The position numbers were made by a program, and so were the translations under genes. The notes under the pieces were generated by a model that did no database searches, was not told the origin of the DNA, and worked only from the letters and a program-made list of their open reading frames with translations. A stretch of 64,000 bases of DNA. Origin: Flectonema sp. DT1601. Lineage: Eukaryota; Euglenozoa; Diplonemea; Diplonemida; Diplonemidae. The DNA lies in NCBI GenBank assembly GCA_964019425.1, contig OZ025836.1:496001-560000 (forward strand). Direction: 5' to 3'. Positions 1 through 10,409 of this stretch are shown piece after piece (within the stretch, counting starts at the first letter, position 1; the number at the start of each line of letters is the position of its first letter).

Positions 1-277
1 ATTTTCTTCTTCTTTTTTTTTTTTTTTTCCCCCTTCCCTTTCTGCTGAAAATTCAAACAGACACACAAGAGAAAAAAAATGAACTACGACGACAGCAACA
101 ACCTGTGAGACTACACCCTCCTCTGTTCACCGATAAAAAAAAAAAAAAAAAAAAACAAAAAAAAACAAAAAAAAAAAAATACGAATTTTAGCTCACCCGT
201 TTTACTCAATACGTTTACTTCCCTGTTCTGTGCACGTGTTTATATTTGGTGTGTGCGTGAGCTTAATAGAAATATGA

Positions 278-313
<36 letters not shown>

Positions 314-375
314 ATGAAAATCCCAAAGACAAATCTAAACTGCAGGGGGAAAGAAACAAAAAGGAGAACAAGGGG

Positions 376-410
<35 letters not shown>

Positions 411-1073
411 CCTTTTGTTGTAAAACTTTTGAAATACTGCTCACATAAGCCATTTGGTCTCACATTGGATTTCCCCCGACTGAAGATTTATCTGACCTGC
501 GGTGAGTCTTGCAGATTATTATTTTATAATTACTTCGCACAGGGAAGAGTCAAATTTCCAACTGCTGGTTAGATAGTAACACCGACGACGACTTCTTTTT
601 TTTGATATTTTTTTTATCCACATTACCCCACTTCATCAATAGGTTATTACACATTCTGCTATGACGAGGATCGCACAGTCAGAAACACTTCCCCTCACTA
701 AGATTTATAAGGTGTGTACAGCAGTGCTATACTGAAGACGTGGGGAAGGGGAAAAAAAAAAAAAAAAAAAAAAAAAAAAACAGGCTGATCGAATCGATCC
801 GAAACGTTGCTTCCAAAGAGGAGTTCCGAACGGCATCGAACTTATACCTTTAATTCAAAATGGATACAAGATAGGGACTTGTTCTGGGGCTGGTTTTAGA
901 AAACAATTTGATGGAGAGTCGAGTTGGAAGCGAACACTGTAGTCGTTTTGTTCAATTAGTTAGATACGATATCTTACACTGCGCTCGTTTTCATTATTAT
1001 GGAGGGGATACATTATTGTTATTTAGGGATAATATTCATTTTTTTTCATGAAGACAAAAAATATTAAAACGAA
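1..1073. other. Gene-free, homopolymer-rich DNA
   Basis: I see no gene here. The stretch carries long A or T runs (about 136-179, 282-310, 375-406 and 751-780) separated by unremarkable sequence. The open frames in it are poly-F or poly-K translations of those runs. The last 30 bases include an AG near 1053 after a T-run, a plausible spliced-leader acceptor for the next gene. Confidence 0.6.
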
Positions 1074-2712
1074 ATGAGCACCTCTCCAGCTACAGATATC
1101 CCATCCAACTACTGCGAGGTTAATAGCTTGTTGACCTTTGTTCCTGCAACTGTGAACACGGTTAACCTAGATAGGGTTATTTCGTATTTACTTAATCAGG
1201 ATCGAGAGAAATCTACAGCACTTGTGAACATGAAGGAAAAAATGCAAAAACAATACGGACATTCCAGGGCTACTGTTGATGATTTGAGAGAGAGATTAAG
1301 AATATTTGAGAATCAGCAAAAAGAAAAGAGTTCGAACAATACGGATGAGCTTTTTAAAATAAAAGAAACAATCACAGCAGTTGAAGACCACAGCAGTTTG
1401 ATTGAGCAATCTGTGAGTCAATTGTCAAAAAGAACATCGGAAATAGAATCTGATTTGCTTACAAACAAAGAAAATGATAAATTATCGACAACAGAGCTAA
1501 CCGACATTCGCAATGACGTTCAACAGTTATTTTCTTCTACTGCTGCGTTTAGTGAAATGACAGCATCGACGGTCACTCAAGACCAAATAGCTACTCTGTC
1601 ATCATCGTTGTCATCACTACAAGAAGGAGTTAATCACGACAAAGTTGATATCAATTACCGTATTGATCAGCTGTACAATACTGATTCCACGTTAAAATCT
1701 CAAATTCAAACACTTAAAAGTGAGATATCAGATTTAGCAAACATCACCGAACTTCAAATTGATAAGATAAAAAAACTTCAAAAAAAATGTTCTGACGCAA
1801 GAATAGTACTCGAAGAACGTGTTGACTCATTAGACTTAGATCACATAGGTAATTCATTGGAATCGATTGCTGTTTCTTTTTCAGGTCTAGCCAGTGAATT
1901 CACTGACACAAAACAATCTCACAGTGACGCTATCACTCGACTTACCGACTGTGATACTGACCTTGGTAATAAAATAAATGAACTGCATGAATTAATTAAG
2001 GTTGGTGGATACAATAGTGGCGTCGCAGACGGAGAGTTATCTGGCCTCCCTCTTTTGAATAGTAAAATAGGTTTGACTCTGATTTTCTTTAAAAAAAAAA
2101 AAAAAAAAGCAGAAAATTTAAGTCGTGATTGAATACCATAAAAAACAAAACAAAAAATCAGGTGATATTTTATCCATATTGGTGTTGTTCGAATCAAAAG
2201 TTAAAAAAAATGAAGATGCAGTTCAGCGTGTTGAAGAATACATACTAAGTACTCTTAAAGGAAGGAAACGAGGTCTTAGTCCAAGTTCGACAACAGCAGC
2301 CATCGGATGTAGAGAAGCAGCCACCGCAGCATTAGCTCAACCAGAAGTAATTGAACGTAAGAATGCTTTACTCAGAACAAAGAGACTGTATAGGTGTCTT
2401 AGCTGTGAACAAACAGTTGATACAAAGGATAAACAAAAAGCAGACTCAAGAGTTGAGTTGGGTGGTGTTATTCCTGGGTCTAGACTTCGGACACATGTTG
2501 TTCAACAAGGAAAGTTAGCACACGGTGTGGTTCCAACACCGATACCAACACCACCAAAACAATTACTAACATCTTATTGTGTTACTCCTGTTCAAGCAGG
2601 CTGTGTCCCAGCTAAAAGTGGAGAAACTCCTCCTTCTTTTGATGCAGACGCGACACCGGTTATAAGTAATCAGGTGACTGATGGGATAGTCACGTTTGAT
2701 CCTTCTCACTGA
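1074..2712 (+). CDS. QRICH2-like coiled-coil protein with DUF4795 (two exons)
   Basis: Two exons join in frame: 1074-2070 and 2162-2712, with a 91-base intron (donor GTTTGA, acceptor ATCAG) holding an 18-base A-run. The product is about 515 residues. The first 350 residues are predicted coiled coil rich in S, T, E, K and Q. Around residues 406-418 lies RLYRCLSCEQTVD, resembling the conserved cysteine motif (CLSCDRPV) of DUF4795, the domain of animal QRICH2. QRICH2 is needed for sperm flagella, so an axonemal or flagellar role is inferred. The C-terminal 100 residues are proline/threonine-rich and probably disordered. The start is the first ATG after an AG acceptor near 1053. Read without the splice, the protein would stop at 2132 in a poly-K tail. 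The assignment rests on the cysteine motif plus coiled coil; any coiled-coil scaffold is the alternative. Confidence 0.7.
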
Positions 2713-2845
2713 GATAATTGAAAAAAAAGAATGATTCTTTCTCATTTACACGAATTCTTTTTGTATTATTTATCCTATCAATAAAATTAGTCATGTTATT
2801 CGTTTAAAACTTCCCCTTCCAAAGATCTCATCTCTCATTAAGAAT

Positions 2846-5473
2846 ATGACGATCCCTTACAATGCGAATCGAATGGAAGAAATGATGGAGAATGTCACTT
2901 CGGTTATTGAAAAAGTTCTCGACACCAACAGAGAAATAGCAAAATGCTGTGACGTTAATCACACATACGATGATAAATATGCTATGGCAGAGTTCATGGG
3001 CAGTGGTGGCATTGGTGCTATATGTATGTGGTTACACCACTTGGGTCTGTCAAAGAATGACTTGATAGACCTCTCTGAAGAAACTTTCGAAGGTGACATT
3101 CAGTTAATGTATTCTGAGGTTAGTAGCTGTACGTTTATTGAGAAAAGCACGAGGACGGTTACTGCTCCGAATAGAAGGCAGACAAAAATCGCGGGACTCG
3201 GATCTCTTCTTTCAATAACAGAAAAATCAACAACAGAAGTAACTGAGTTTCACTGGGACTATAAAACAACTTCTGAAATTTTCATAAAATCTAAAAACAT
3301 TACAAAGCGTCTTGCTTCAATTCCGGGACACACCAAAATTACTACCAGAAGTGACGTCTCTCCCAAACCATCTGCCAGGGCAATAGACAATGTGTGTGTC
3401 AGTCTTAAGTGGCTACTAAAACAGCTCAGCAACACCAATTCGGTCTGTTTTGAGATAAATAGATCATCAGAAGAGTGTAAAACCCCTCGAAGAAATCCAG
3501 AAATCAACAACGCAATTAATTTCTTTCAAGAAATTTCATCATGGAGCTCTGAAGTAAGCGCTGTAATTCAAGACTCTGTGTTGTACGTGCAGGAGACTGA
3601 TCAAAATCACGCAGCTGCTGTGAGTACGGAAATGCTTTTTGTACCCGTAGTACCCTTTCTTGTTCAAAAAGTAGAATCTGAAGAGCACCAAGATCCTTAC
3701 GAGCAACTCTCTGAATCGAATGACGTTGACCGACCCGAATCACATTCAAATACTGTTGTTTTATTTAACGTGAATTCAAAATCGAAATTCATGTTTACGG
3801 GTGAGGATTTAGCGATATTTGTGGAATCTCAAAATGACAAATTGGAAGAAAAAAAACAAAATATTAAAAAAATGATATCAGGTCACTCCCTGGTAACGTC
3901 TGATTTTTGCAGTTTACAGATGCTGTTAGGACACGTTGGGGATATTTGTAAAGGTTTTTGTGATGGTGTGCAGTACATCGAGGAACAGTTAAGAAAACAA
4001 CTCATAGACGCATTGGGAAAGGAAGTATCACCTGCTGAGTTTACTGAGTATATGGATTACCATAATAGAAAACTGTTTAAGGAAGGATATGATCCGTCTT
4101 TGTTTGTTTTTCCTGTTCAAAGACCTGGATTTTATCCTGAAGGGTTAGTTTCAATCACAAGACAACCTGCTGTTTCATCTGATAAACAATCAAAATCGAA
4201 TGTTGAAAAACCGATTTCACAACCAATATACACTCTGCATCATCAACAAACTGACACAGTAAGATTTACACTACCTATTGATGGTACTATCACAGCGGAG
4301 TTTTCATGTAAGCCGCATCTTCATGGGCATATAGAACATTGTTTTAGTGGAGGTGAATCTGGTCAAAAATCAAACCCGTTAACAATCGAAGCCACGTCAA
4401 GGCAATTTAGTGGATACATAATGCTTATAGGTAGAGTTACTGAAGAGAATTCGTTTGAAACTCATTTAGCTTTGGTTGTGAAGGATAAAGATTGTTTTGA
4501 TATTGATATTCTAACGAAATCGATGTCCTCTTCCACCGATGGAATGTTAAATATGAAGTCACTGAGTCCGGAACAACAGAGATTCTCGAAGGCTTATAGG
4601 GAGATGATGTTGAAAAAAGGATTGTTTTCGATTTTATTTATCCAAATAAAACCTCAACTTGAACACATTCTGAACCTACCATCTGAATCCCTCACAAAGG
4701 AGATCTCATTAACAAAACAAATAACAAAATTAATGATCGACTATGACATTGGTATTGATGCATTGTCTCGTGGTGATCATGAGACTGAAGGAGATCCGAT
4801 ACAAATTGTTCAACAGAATGTTGAGAAAATCAACACAGCGATATCAAACATTAAAATGAAATCAGATAACAGAAATGTTCAACAATTCAAATTCGATAAA
4901 GCATCTGGAGAAGTTTCTACATGTCCAGTAAAAATAGGTTGTCAATCAGACAAACTTCCACCACCTGAATCTTCCCATGAGCAGTCTTCAGGTGGCGCTG
5001 ATATAGACATCACTGAGAGGGATACTTCGTTAGCGTTACTTCCTTTAAGAATGAGTAAAAGATTCGACTTATTTCCTGATCTTTCACTGCAGACAAGCAC
5101 GATGTATTGTGGTACAGAAATAACAAGAAAGGGATGCGATGGTAAAATCCTTTCTAAAGAACAAACGAAGAAACTTTCTAGTTCAGATATCACTCCGCTT
5201 CACCAACAGGCTATGTCACTTCTTGATGGGTTGACGAAGGGAGGTGCTGTTCCTCTCCAGGCTGTTGATTTGCACGTCATATCGTCGACGGCTCATTATT
5301 TTGATAAAACTTTATTAAATATTGTTATTCAGGATAATACAAATCCGGTTGAAAAAGTTGAGTTGTCAACTCTTCTTGTTGCGTCGTCGATACGCGGAAA
5401 GCCTATTCCGGAAATAGTAAACCAGAATCAAGTACCCAGGATCCAGGAATTTAATGCAAGAGCCTTGGCATAA
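2846..5473 (+). CDS. Large conserved-looking protein of unknown function (875 aa)
   Basis: An uninterrupted frame of 875 residues with ordinary codon use and no homopolymers. I cannot name a characterised domain. The N-terminal 200 residues are mixed helical, with a glycine patch (GSGGIGAICMW, about residues 52-62). Residues 470-560 look like a beta-rich module. Residues 575-660 contain SPEQQRFSKAYREM, then IKPQLEHILNLP and LTKEISLTKQITKLM; from memory this resembles a segment that recurs in large uncharacterised proteins of other protists. The C-terminal 200 residues are serine-rich with conserved-looking islands. No signal peptide or membrane span is evident. The start follows an AG at about 2824 (CTTCCAAAG), fitting trans-splicing. 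It begins 133 bases after the QRICH2-like gene, same strand. Function unknown. Confidence 0.8.
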   Translation: MTIPYNANRMEEMMENVTSVIEKVLDTNREIAKCCDVNHTYDDKYAMAEFMGSGGIGAICMWLHHLGLSKNDLIDLSEETFEGDIQLMYSEVSSCTFIEKSTRTVTAPNRRQTKIAGLGSLLSITEKSTTEVTEFHWDYKTTSEIFIKSKNITKRLASIPGHTKITTRSDVSPKPSARAIDNVCVSLKWLLKQLSNTNSVCFEINRSSEECKTPRRNPEINNAINFFQEISSWSSEVSAVIQDSVLYVQETDQNHAAAVSTEMLFVPVVPFLVQKVESEEHQDPYEQLSESNDVDRPESHSNTVVLFNVNSKSKFMFTGEDLAIFVESQNDKLEEKKQNIKKMISGHSLVTSDFCSLQMLLGHVGDICKGFCDGVQYIEEQLRKQLIDALGKEVSPAEFTEYMDYHNRKLFKEGYDPSLFVFPVQRPGFYPEGLVSITRQPAVSSDKQSKSNVEKPISQPIYTLHHQQTDTVRFTLPIDGTITAEFSCKPHLHGHIEHCFSGGESGQKSNPLTIEATSRQFSGYIMLIGRVTEENSFETHLALVVKDKDCFDIDILTKSMSSSTDGMLNMKSLSPEQQRFSKAYREMMLKKGLFSILFIQIKPQLEHILNLPSESLTKEISLTKQITKLMIDYDIGIDALSRGDHETEGDPIQIVQQNVEKINTAISNIKMKSDNRNVQQFKFDKASGEVSTCPVKIGCQSDKLPPPESSHEQSSGGADIDITERDTSLALLPLRMSKRFDLFPDLSLQTSTMYCGTEITRKGCDGKILSKEQTKKLSSSDITPLHQQAMSLLDGLTKGGAVPLQAVDLHVISSTAHYFDKTLLNIVIQDNTNPVEKVELSTLLVASSIRGKPIPEIVNQNQVPRIQEFNARALA

Positions 5474-6024
5474 AGTGGTATTACACAGTTTTTTTTTTCT
5501 TGTTTTTTTTTTTTTTTCCCCTTTCTTTTTCTATCTCAAAAAAGGCGGATGAGGGAACTGTGACAGCATCGCGTTAACACTTTTTTTTAAATTTCTTTTG
5601 TAAGTTTTGTTTTTTTTTTGATTGCGCGCAAATGAAAAGTATTTTTTTTTTTTTCTCTTTTCTGTTTTCTTACTAAACACTGACACGATCGCATTTTCAA
5701 ACATCTCTTGCCCCTTGGATGATGTCTTTTAGAGACTTGTCAAGTTGGTAAGCACGCGGCTGTTGCTTTTTTCATTATTGGACAACCTGTTTTTATACTT
5801 GAATGAAGCTGAGCCTCTTGTTTTTTATTTTATTTTTGTGAAAACGAAACCAAGTTACCGATGAAATGAGACTAAAAAAAAATTTGCCAACCAACTGCAT
5901 CCCCCTGCACTCCCCTAGCCTTAACTCAGGTGGTGTCTCAGCAGTTTACTTCCTTTTTCCTGACTATCGTTTTTTTCAACTTCATAAATATCCATTATTT
6001 ATCACAGAAGTTCTTTATATAAAC
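5474..6024. other. Intergenic, T-rich
   Basis: Several T-runs of 8-14 bases (5489-5518, 5580-5590, 5641-5655) and no credible gene. A frame opens at 5866, but its first 53 residues lie before a strong acceptor (TTTATCACAG, ending about 6007), so that part is read as leader sequence rather than protein. Confidence 0.5.
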
Positions 6025-7433
6025 ATGCCCACCATATCATCATGGCAAGAACAAAATGAAACACTTCGGTTGGAATGTGAGCGATGGAAGTCGGAAGCGA
6101 CGAATGCGATAACTGAATTGAATGTTCACAAGGCAAAGTCTAGCATAGCGATTGCGAGTCCACTTCAGAATGAGATGAAAAAACTACGAGATGACATCTC
6201 CATGAGGGAAGTTACTTTAGAAAGTACCATCTCCGACAAATTAAAGTCATACGAAGCTGAAAAAGATCTCATCCTGAAGGAGCTTGAGGAGACCAAAATT
6301 GAAAAAGAAGCTACAGAAAAGATTCAGCAGGAGTTAGAAGAAACAAAAACACAACTCGCTAGAAAAACTGCTGAAGTAAGCGAGTATCTAACTAAAAGTA
6401 CAAAAGCAGAACGAGAACTGTCGGCGCTGAAGAAGCAAATTGAAGTTAAAATCGCAGCCAGCATCCTAACACTGCAACGACAGCTTAATACTAAAACAGG
6501 TGAATTGGCAAACGCAAATAAACGAGCTGATGAAGAAGTAGAAAAAGGTTTATCACTAAAACGGAAATGCACAGAACTGACTGAAGCTGCAGCAGCTTCC
6601 AAGTCCGCACTAACAACAGCAACAACAACACCAGCAGCAGCAACAACAACAACAGCATCAACTCCACACCCATCAGGCATGATGCTACGATCATGTACCT
6701 ATCGAACTAATGAAACAGGTTGGAGAAAAGGACAAATAGTTGGTTTGAACAGCTCAAAGAGAGGATACAACATCAAAGACACTGAGAAGGGTTGGGTCCT
6801 ACAAGACTGGCCATTCGAACACGTTAGGATAGATGAGGTAACGGATATAAAGGTTGTTACTGATTGCCAAGATACGCAACCAACAAAAAGACACATGGCT
6901 GCTATACCTACACCAATACCACCAGCACAGAAGATTAAACCAGCTCCGGCTCCTTTTTCTATGGGTGATGAAGCAGAGGGTAATTTCAATGGTGAATGGT
7001 TTCGTTGTGTTGTGCGTGAGGTACAAGCATCATCGTGTAACGTACAATGGGTTGAAGATTCGAGTTTCACACCTAACATACCATTTTCTAACCTTCGAAG
7101 AATACAGCATAAACCAGCTCATCAACACCTTCCAAAGCACATCCCTCAGCAAATCCCTCGAATTTCTCCTCCAGCAGGGCGAGGTATTAATGTATGTGGT
7201 GAATTTATTTTTATCAAACAGAATTTCCCTTTTTCTTTTCCTTTCTTTTCTTTTCTTTTCTTGTCTTTTTTTTTAAATTTTATTTTTTTTGGAAAAACCA
7301 ATTCCACAAAAATTATTTCCGAAATCGCCAACTCCCAACAAAAAAAAGTTATCCACTGGGGAAAAAAGCTTCCGCGCCGGGACTCGAACTTGACCGAGGT
7401 TTTTTTTTGTTGCAGCTTTCCACAAAAATTTAA
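6025..7433 (+). CDS. Coiled-coil protein with two Tudor/Agenet-like domains (two exons)
   Basis: The start chosen is the ATG at 6025 (MPTISSWQEQ), just after an AG acceptor at 6007. Residues 1-190 form a long coiled coil rich in E, K and T, followed by an A/T-rich linker encoded by a CAA/CAG-type repeat (6610-6660). Two small beta-barrel modules of Tudor/Agenet type follow: about residues 218-265 (LRSCTYRTNETGWRKGQIV) and 312-360 (GDEAEGNFNGEWFRCVV). Such domains usually bind methylated lysine or arginine, though here this is only fold-level inference. A GTATGT donor at 7192 and a T-rich GCAG acceptor ending at 7415 splice in frame to a five-residue tail ending at TAA 7433, giving 394 residues. 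The decayed MULE fragment begins four bases after the stop, so the 3' end may have been altered by insertion. The 3' exon is the least certain part. Confidence 0.65.
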
Positions 7434-7839
7434 AAGATGCTTGCTACTGACACGTTCCAGAGAAGGTGCCTCGCCTGTCCAAACGACGAATGCGAATGGA
7501 CGGTGAGGGCAAAGTTAGTGGAGGGGAGTGCCGCGTGACGAAAGTCACGCGGCCACTCAGTTGGAGTGGTCGAAAACCACGAGGGATGGGCATACCACCA
7601 CACCCACCAACGCATCAAACAAGGATCCCGAAGGCTGATGCGACCCTGCTGGTGTGGAACTCAGAAAATGAGTATCAAAACAGAAGCCGAGACATGTCTA
7701 CAAGAAATAAAGGAGAAGTATGGAAAACGTGCCCATCGTTATTTACGTAACTCGAATCTTGAAAGGTGGTCAGGCGCTTTCTGGCCTTCGGGTGTCCCCA
7801 GAACATCTACAACACAAAAAATTGTTTCCGAAATCGCCT
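7305..7839. repeat. Pair of 25-base direct repeats around the MULE remnant
   Basis: A 25-base segment at 7305-7329 (CACAAAAATTATTTCCGAAA, then TCGCC) recurs at 7814-7839 with one inserted base and one substitution. The copies are in the same orientation, about 510 bases apart, and bracket the plus-strand MULE-like frame. The left copy lies inside the predicted intron of the Tudor-like gene. They could be a duplicated piece of transposon coding sequence, since both translate as K-I-(I/V)-S-E-I-A, or traces of an unequal exchange. They are too long for a usual target-site duplication. Confidence 0.6.
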
Positions 7840-7850
7840 GCGCTTGATTG
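7437..7850 (+). pseudogene. MULE-type transposase remnant (N-terminal zinc finger joined to C-terminal part)
   Basis: One frame reads from ATG 7437 to TGA 7848 with a single in-frame TGA at 7536. It starts with a cysteine-rich finger (RCLACPNDECEWTVRAK) followed by GWAYHHTHQ, the C..C....C.W.VRA...H.H layout of MULE/FLYWCH/FAR1-type N-terminal zinc fingers. About 60 residues later comes RYLRNSNLERWSGAFWPSG, resembling the W..AFFP..R..TSN segment near the end of Mutator-like transposases. The DDE catalytic core that should lie between is absent, so this looks like an internally deleted, dead copy. GC content is clearly higher than in the flanks, consistent with foreign origin. Identification is by motif reading only. 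Confidence 0.5.
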
Positions 7851-7858
7851 TGAATTAG

Positions 7859-8106
7859 TCAAGCCAGAGTCCTAATCAGAGGATCTACATCGTTCACTGC
7901 TGTCGGCTTTGATGAATTTGACTGTGGCTTCCGACAGCCGTGTTTGTTACGACCCATAGTGTTGCAGTTGGACACATTCTGGCCACGTTTCCAAGCAAGT
8001 GCTGCACGCACAACGCATGGTGCAACACGACTCCATGCGGGGAAGTGTCGGTCCAACCCCTTGCTCGCCCCATCAACCCGTGGACCTCCCGCTTCGCTTT
8101 ATCCAA
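7859..8106 (-). pseudogene. MULE-like zinc-knuckle fragment, opposite strand
   Basis: On the minus strand, about 7900-7990 encodes KRGQNVSNCNTMGRNKHGCR, close to the C-terminal CCHC knuckle of Mutator-like transposases (typically CSNCGTTGHNKRTC), but with the first cysteine and the histidine replaced. The surrounding frame runs about 65 residues and shows no catalytic core. Its orientation is opposite to the fragment at 7437-7850, so the region holds either two elements nested head to tail or one element that was rearranged. Dead relic. Confidence 0.4.
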
Positions 8107-9056
8107 CGTCTTTTTGGGGACCGCAACGTCGCGGAATGACTTTAAGTCAATTGCCGCTTGTTTCGGTCCGCAGTCAAATTATTTTGGTCCGCAGTCAAAT
8201 CGAGAGACTCTCTTCTCTTCTAAAATACTGGAAATCCAGTCCGACGTGCTATCGCAGCCCCGCTTCGCTTCCCCAGGTGGGCAAGTGTGACTCTTCAAGG
8301 CCAAAGGCACAACATGCCTTCGCCACGGTGATGAACAAGCATCCACCAAACGGACCCGTCAGACGGCATCGCTGCAGATCACAGGTGCCAGGTGCTCAGC
8401 TGTTTCTGGCTTCACAAAGGACCGGAACACCTTCTCCAAAGCTCCATCATCCTTCTTCTCGATGTTCCAGTGCATCTGATGTTGCGCTGTTGTAGGTCGC
8501 CTGTTCAGAAACCATGACGAACCTTTTCAGCTGTTCGCCAAGGTTCTTTTGTAGTTTTTTCCCTTTTCTTTTTAAACACACGAAAAAAAAAAGAAAAAAA
8601 AAAAACAGCAACAGCAACAGCAACAGCAAGGTCCAGCAGTTCGAAAGCCGAATCCTCCTAACAACGCCAGAGGGAGAAGGATGTAAATATAATGTGGTGA
8701 TTTGGTTAATTTGCAAGGCTAGAAAAATATTAGCTCAAATGGAATGGACAGTCACGAACCATTATAGAAAAGTGTTACTGAGGGCACAAGATATCTTGTG
8801 CCCAGGTTATGTTATACCTTCACATTCATTCATTCATTCATTCATTCATTTTTTTTTTTTTTTTTTTTTTTTTTTTGGATATAAAAATATTTCCCTCCTG
8901 ACTTCTTTTTTTTTTAATTAACCAGACTAAAATAATAACCTTTGCGAAAGATCAGGAGTCGTCATTCTGGAAGATTGGATGGTTTTTTTTAAATTTTTTC
9001 TTCTTCTTTTTTACTTTTCACTAAACAACGTTCTCACTCCAGCACATAACATAACA
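8107..9056. other. Relic and microsatellite DNA before EBP2
   Basis: Up to about 8500 the base composition stays GC-rich like the MULE pieces, with frames too broken to identify. A tandem copy of a 17-base unit (GGTCCGCAGTCAAAT core) sits at 8164-8200. A (CAGCAA)n tract lies at 8607-8630, and an (ATTC)n tract at 8823-8849 followed by a 26-base T-run. No gene is supported. The last 50 bases carry a T-rich tract ending in CTCCAG at 9042, the likely acceptor for EBP2. Confidence 0.5.
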
Positions 9057-9894
9057 ATGCCATTATATAAAAGAGTGAAACAGGCTCAGGCAGCACTCAA
9101 CGAGCCTGTGGTTGAGGAACAAGATGAAGTAGAGGAAGAGGACGTCGAAGTCGAAAATGAATCAGATGAAGAATTCGCAGCACCATCAGTCCCACGTGAT
9201 TGGGCGGAACGGTTACAAGTAACAAGTAGTAAAGCTCTTCGTGATGAAGACTGGAATATCGATGATGATGGTCTGAGAGAGGAACTATTCGAAAAACAAG
9301 CTTTAAAAAACGTCGAAGAAGCGATGAAACTTCTCAAACAACACAACGTCCCAAACAACCGCCCGTCAGACTACTACGCTGAAATGGTTAAGAGTGACAT
9401 TCACATGGGTAAGATTCGTGATGAAATGGCTATTCAAAAGAATAAAATTAAAGCACAACAGGAACGTCGTGAAAAGAAACACGCACAAAAATTTGGAAAA
9501 GCCGTCCAGCAAAAGGTTCTCCAAGACAGAGAAGCGCAAAAAGCTGACGCACTTGCTCGTATTGATCATCTCAAAAAGAAGGCAAAGAAACACGGAATGG
9601 GTGCCGCTGATGAAGATGATATCGACGTTGCTTTTGGAGATGGTATGTTGAACTCCCTTCACTTTTTTTTCTTATTTTTTTTTAAAAAAAAATACACAAA
9701 CATCCAACAGACAAGGGTGACAGCAGTAATCCAAGATCTAAGCGAAAGATGAACTTGACACCTGGTGGTATGTTGTCATTTAATAAATTAGTTAGTTACC
9801 AAAAAAAAAAAAAAAAAAAAAAAACCACCCAAAAATCACAGCCGGGAAAAAGAGAATGAAAACATCACGTCCTGGTAAGAGTAAGCGTCGTTAA
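9057..9894 (+). CDS. EBP2: rRNA-processing protein EBP2 homologue (three exons)
   Basis: Exons 9057-9642, 9711-9767 and 9842-9894 join in frame into 231 residues. Both introns (68 and 74 bases) start GTATGT, end in CAG and carry A/T runs. The protein has an acidic N-terminus, then the EBP2 core: KNVEEAMKLLKQHNVPNNRP, SDYYAEMVKSDIHMGKIRDE and RREKKHAQKFGKAVQQKVLQ match the family signature (RPTDYFAEMVKSDxHM.KIR). The C-terminal SRPGKSKRR is the lysine/arginine/glycine tail typical of EBP2. EBP2 (human EBNA1BP2) works in the nucleolus in 27S pre-rRNA processing and 60S subunit assembly. The start is the ATG 15 bases after an AG acceptor at 9042; the longer open frame from 8979 adds only a hydrophobic leader from the T-rich tract. 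Identification is firm. Confidence 0.92.
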
Positions 9895-10409
9895 AATTTC
9901 CGTCGCATTGATATTGTGTGTTGGAATTCAATTACGTAGAGCGCAACTAAGTTGCAAACAGCATAAGTTATGTTTCGTATTTCGGAAAGATTGACGGTGA
10001 TCATATCGTTGACACAGGGAACGGAAAGGTTCTTGTTGCATGATCAATACTGCTTTCACTCCTTTGTTAGCAGTCTTCCTTTTCACTGTTCGAAGAAAAA
10101 AAAAGAAACAATAAAGAAAGAAAAAGAAAAAATAACAAAAAAAAAAAAAAAAGAAAATGATGCATATTTTTTCTCTCGTTTAGAGTGTTTTTTTTTTCCC
10201 GCACTTGACACTTGGTGGAAAGTGGGAGGAAAAAAAAAAAGAAGAAAAAAAAAAAACATCAAAAAAAAAAAAGAAAACATCATCAAATGCTAGTTAGCAG
10301 TTACGTATAATCACTTTTGTATCACTTCTGTGGGTAGTTGGAAAAGTCTTTTAAAATAATTAAATAAAGTAGAATAAAACATTCTTTCTAATACAGTATA
10401 AGGTATTAT
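9895..10409. other. Intergenic, A-rich
   Basis: Contains the EBP2 3' flank and A-runs (10096-10153, 10230-10273). An ATG frame at 9970 begins with about 38 ordinary-looking residues after an AG (CAAACAG), then runs into poly-lysine. I do not call it a gene. CTAATACAG at 10391-10399 is a good acceptor for the next gene. Confidence 0.45.

Noticed and set aside
202-453. Poly-F/poly-K open frames (also 8447-8716, 10083-10286, 11732-11995, 14421-14696, 32055-32288 and 57100-57403)
   Set aside because: These are translations of A/T homopolymers with no independent coding signal.
7372-7390. Minus-strand GTTCGAGTCCCGG, like a tRNA T-arm or SINE B box
   Set aside because: The 5' half of the T-stem does not pair, and no anticodon arm or D-arm can be drawn upstream; at most a SINE trace.
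8979-9056. Longer N-terminus for EBP2 (26 hydrophobic residues)
   Set aside because: It lies before the acceptor at 9042, and EBP2 proteins have no such leader.
9970-10090. Short ATG frame with an upstream AG after EBP2
   Set aside because: Runs into poly-lysine after about 38 residues and has no recognisable feature.
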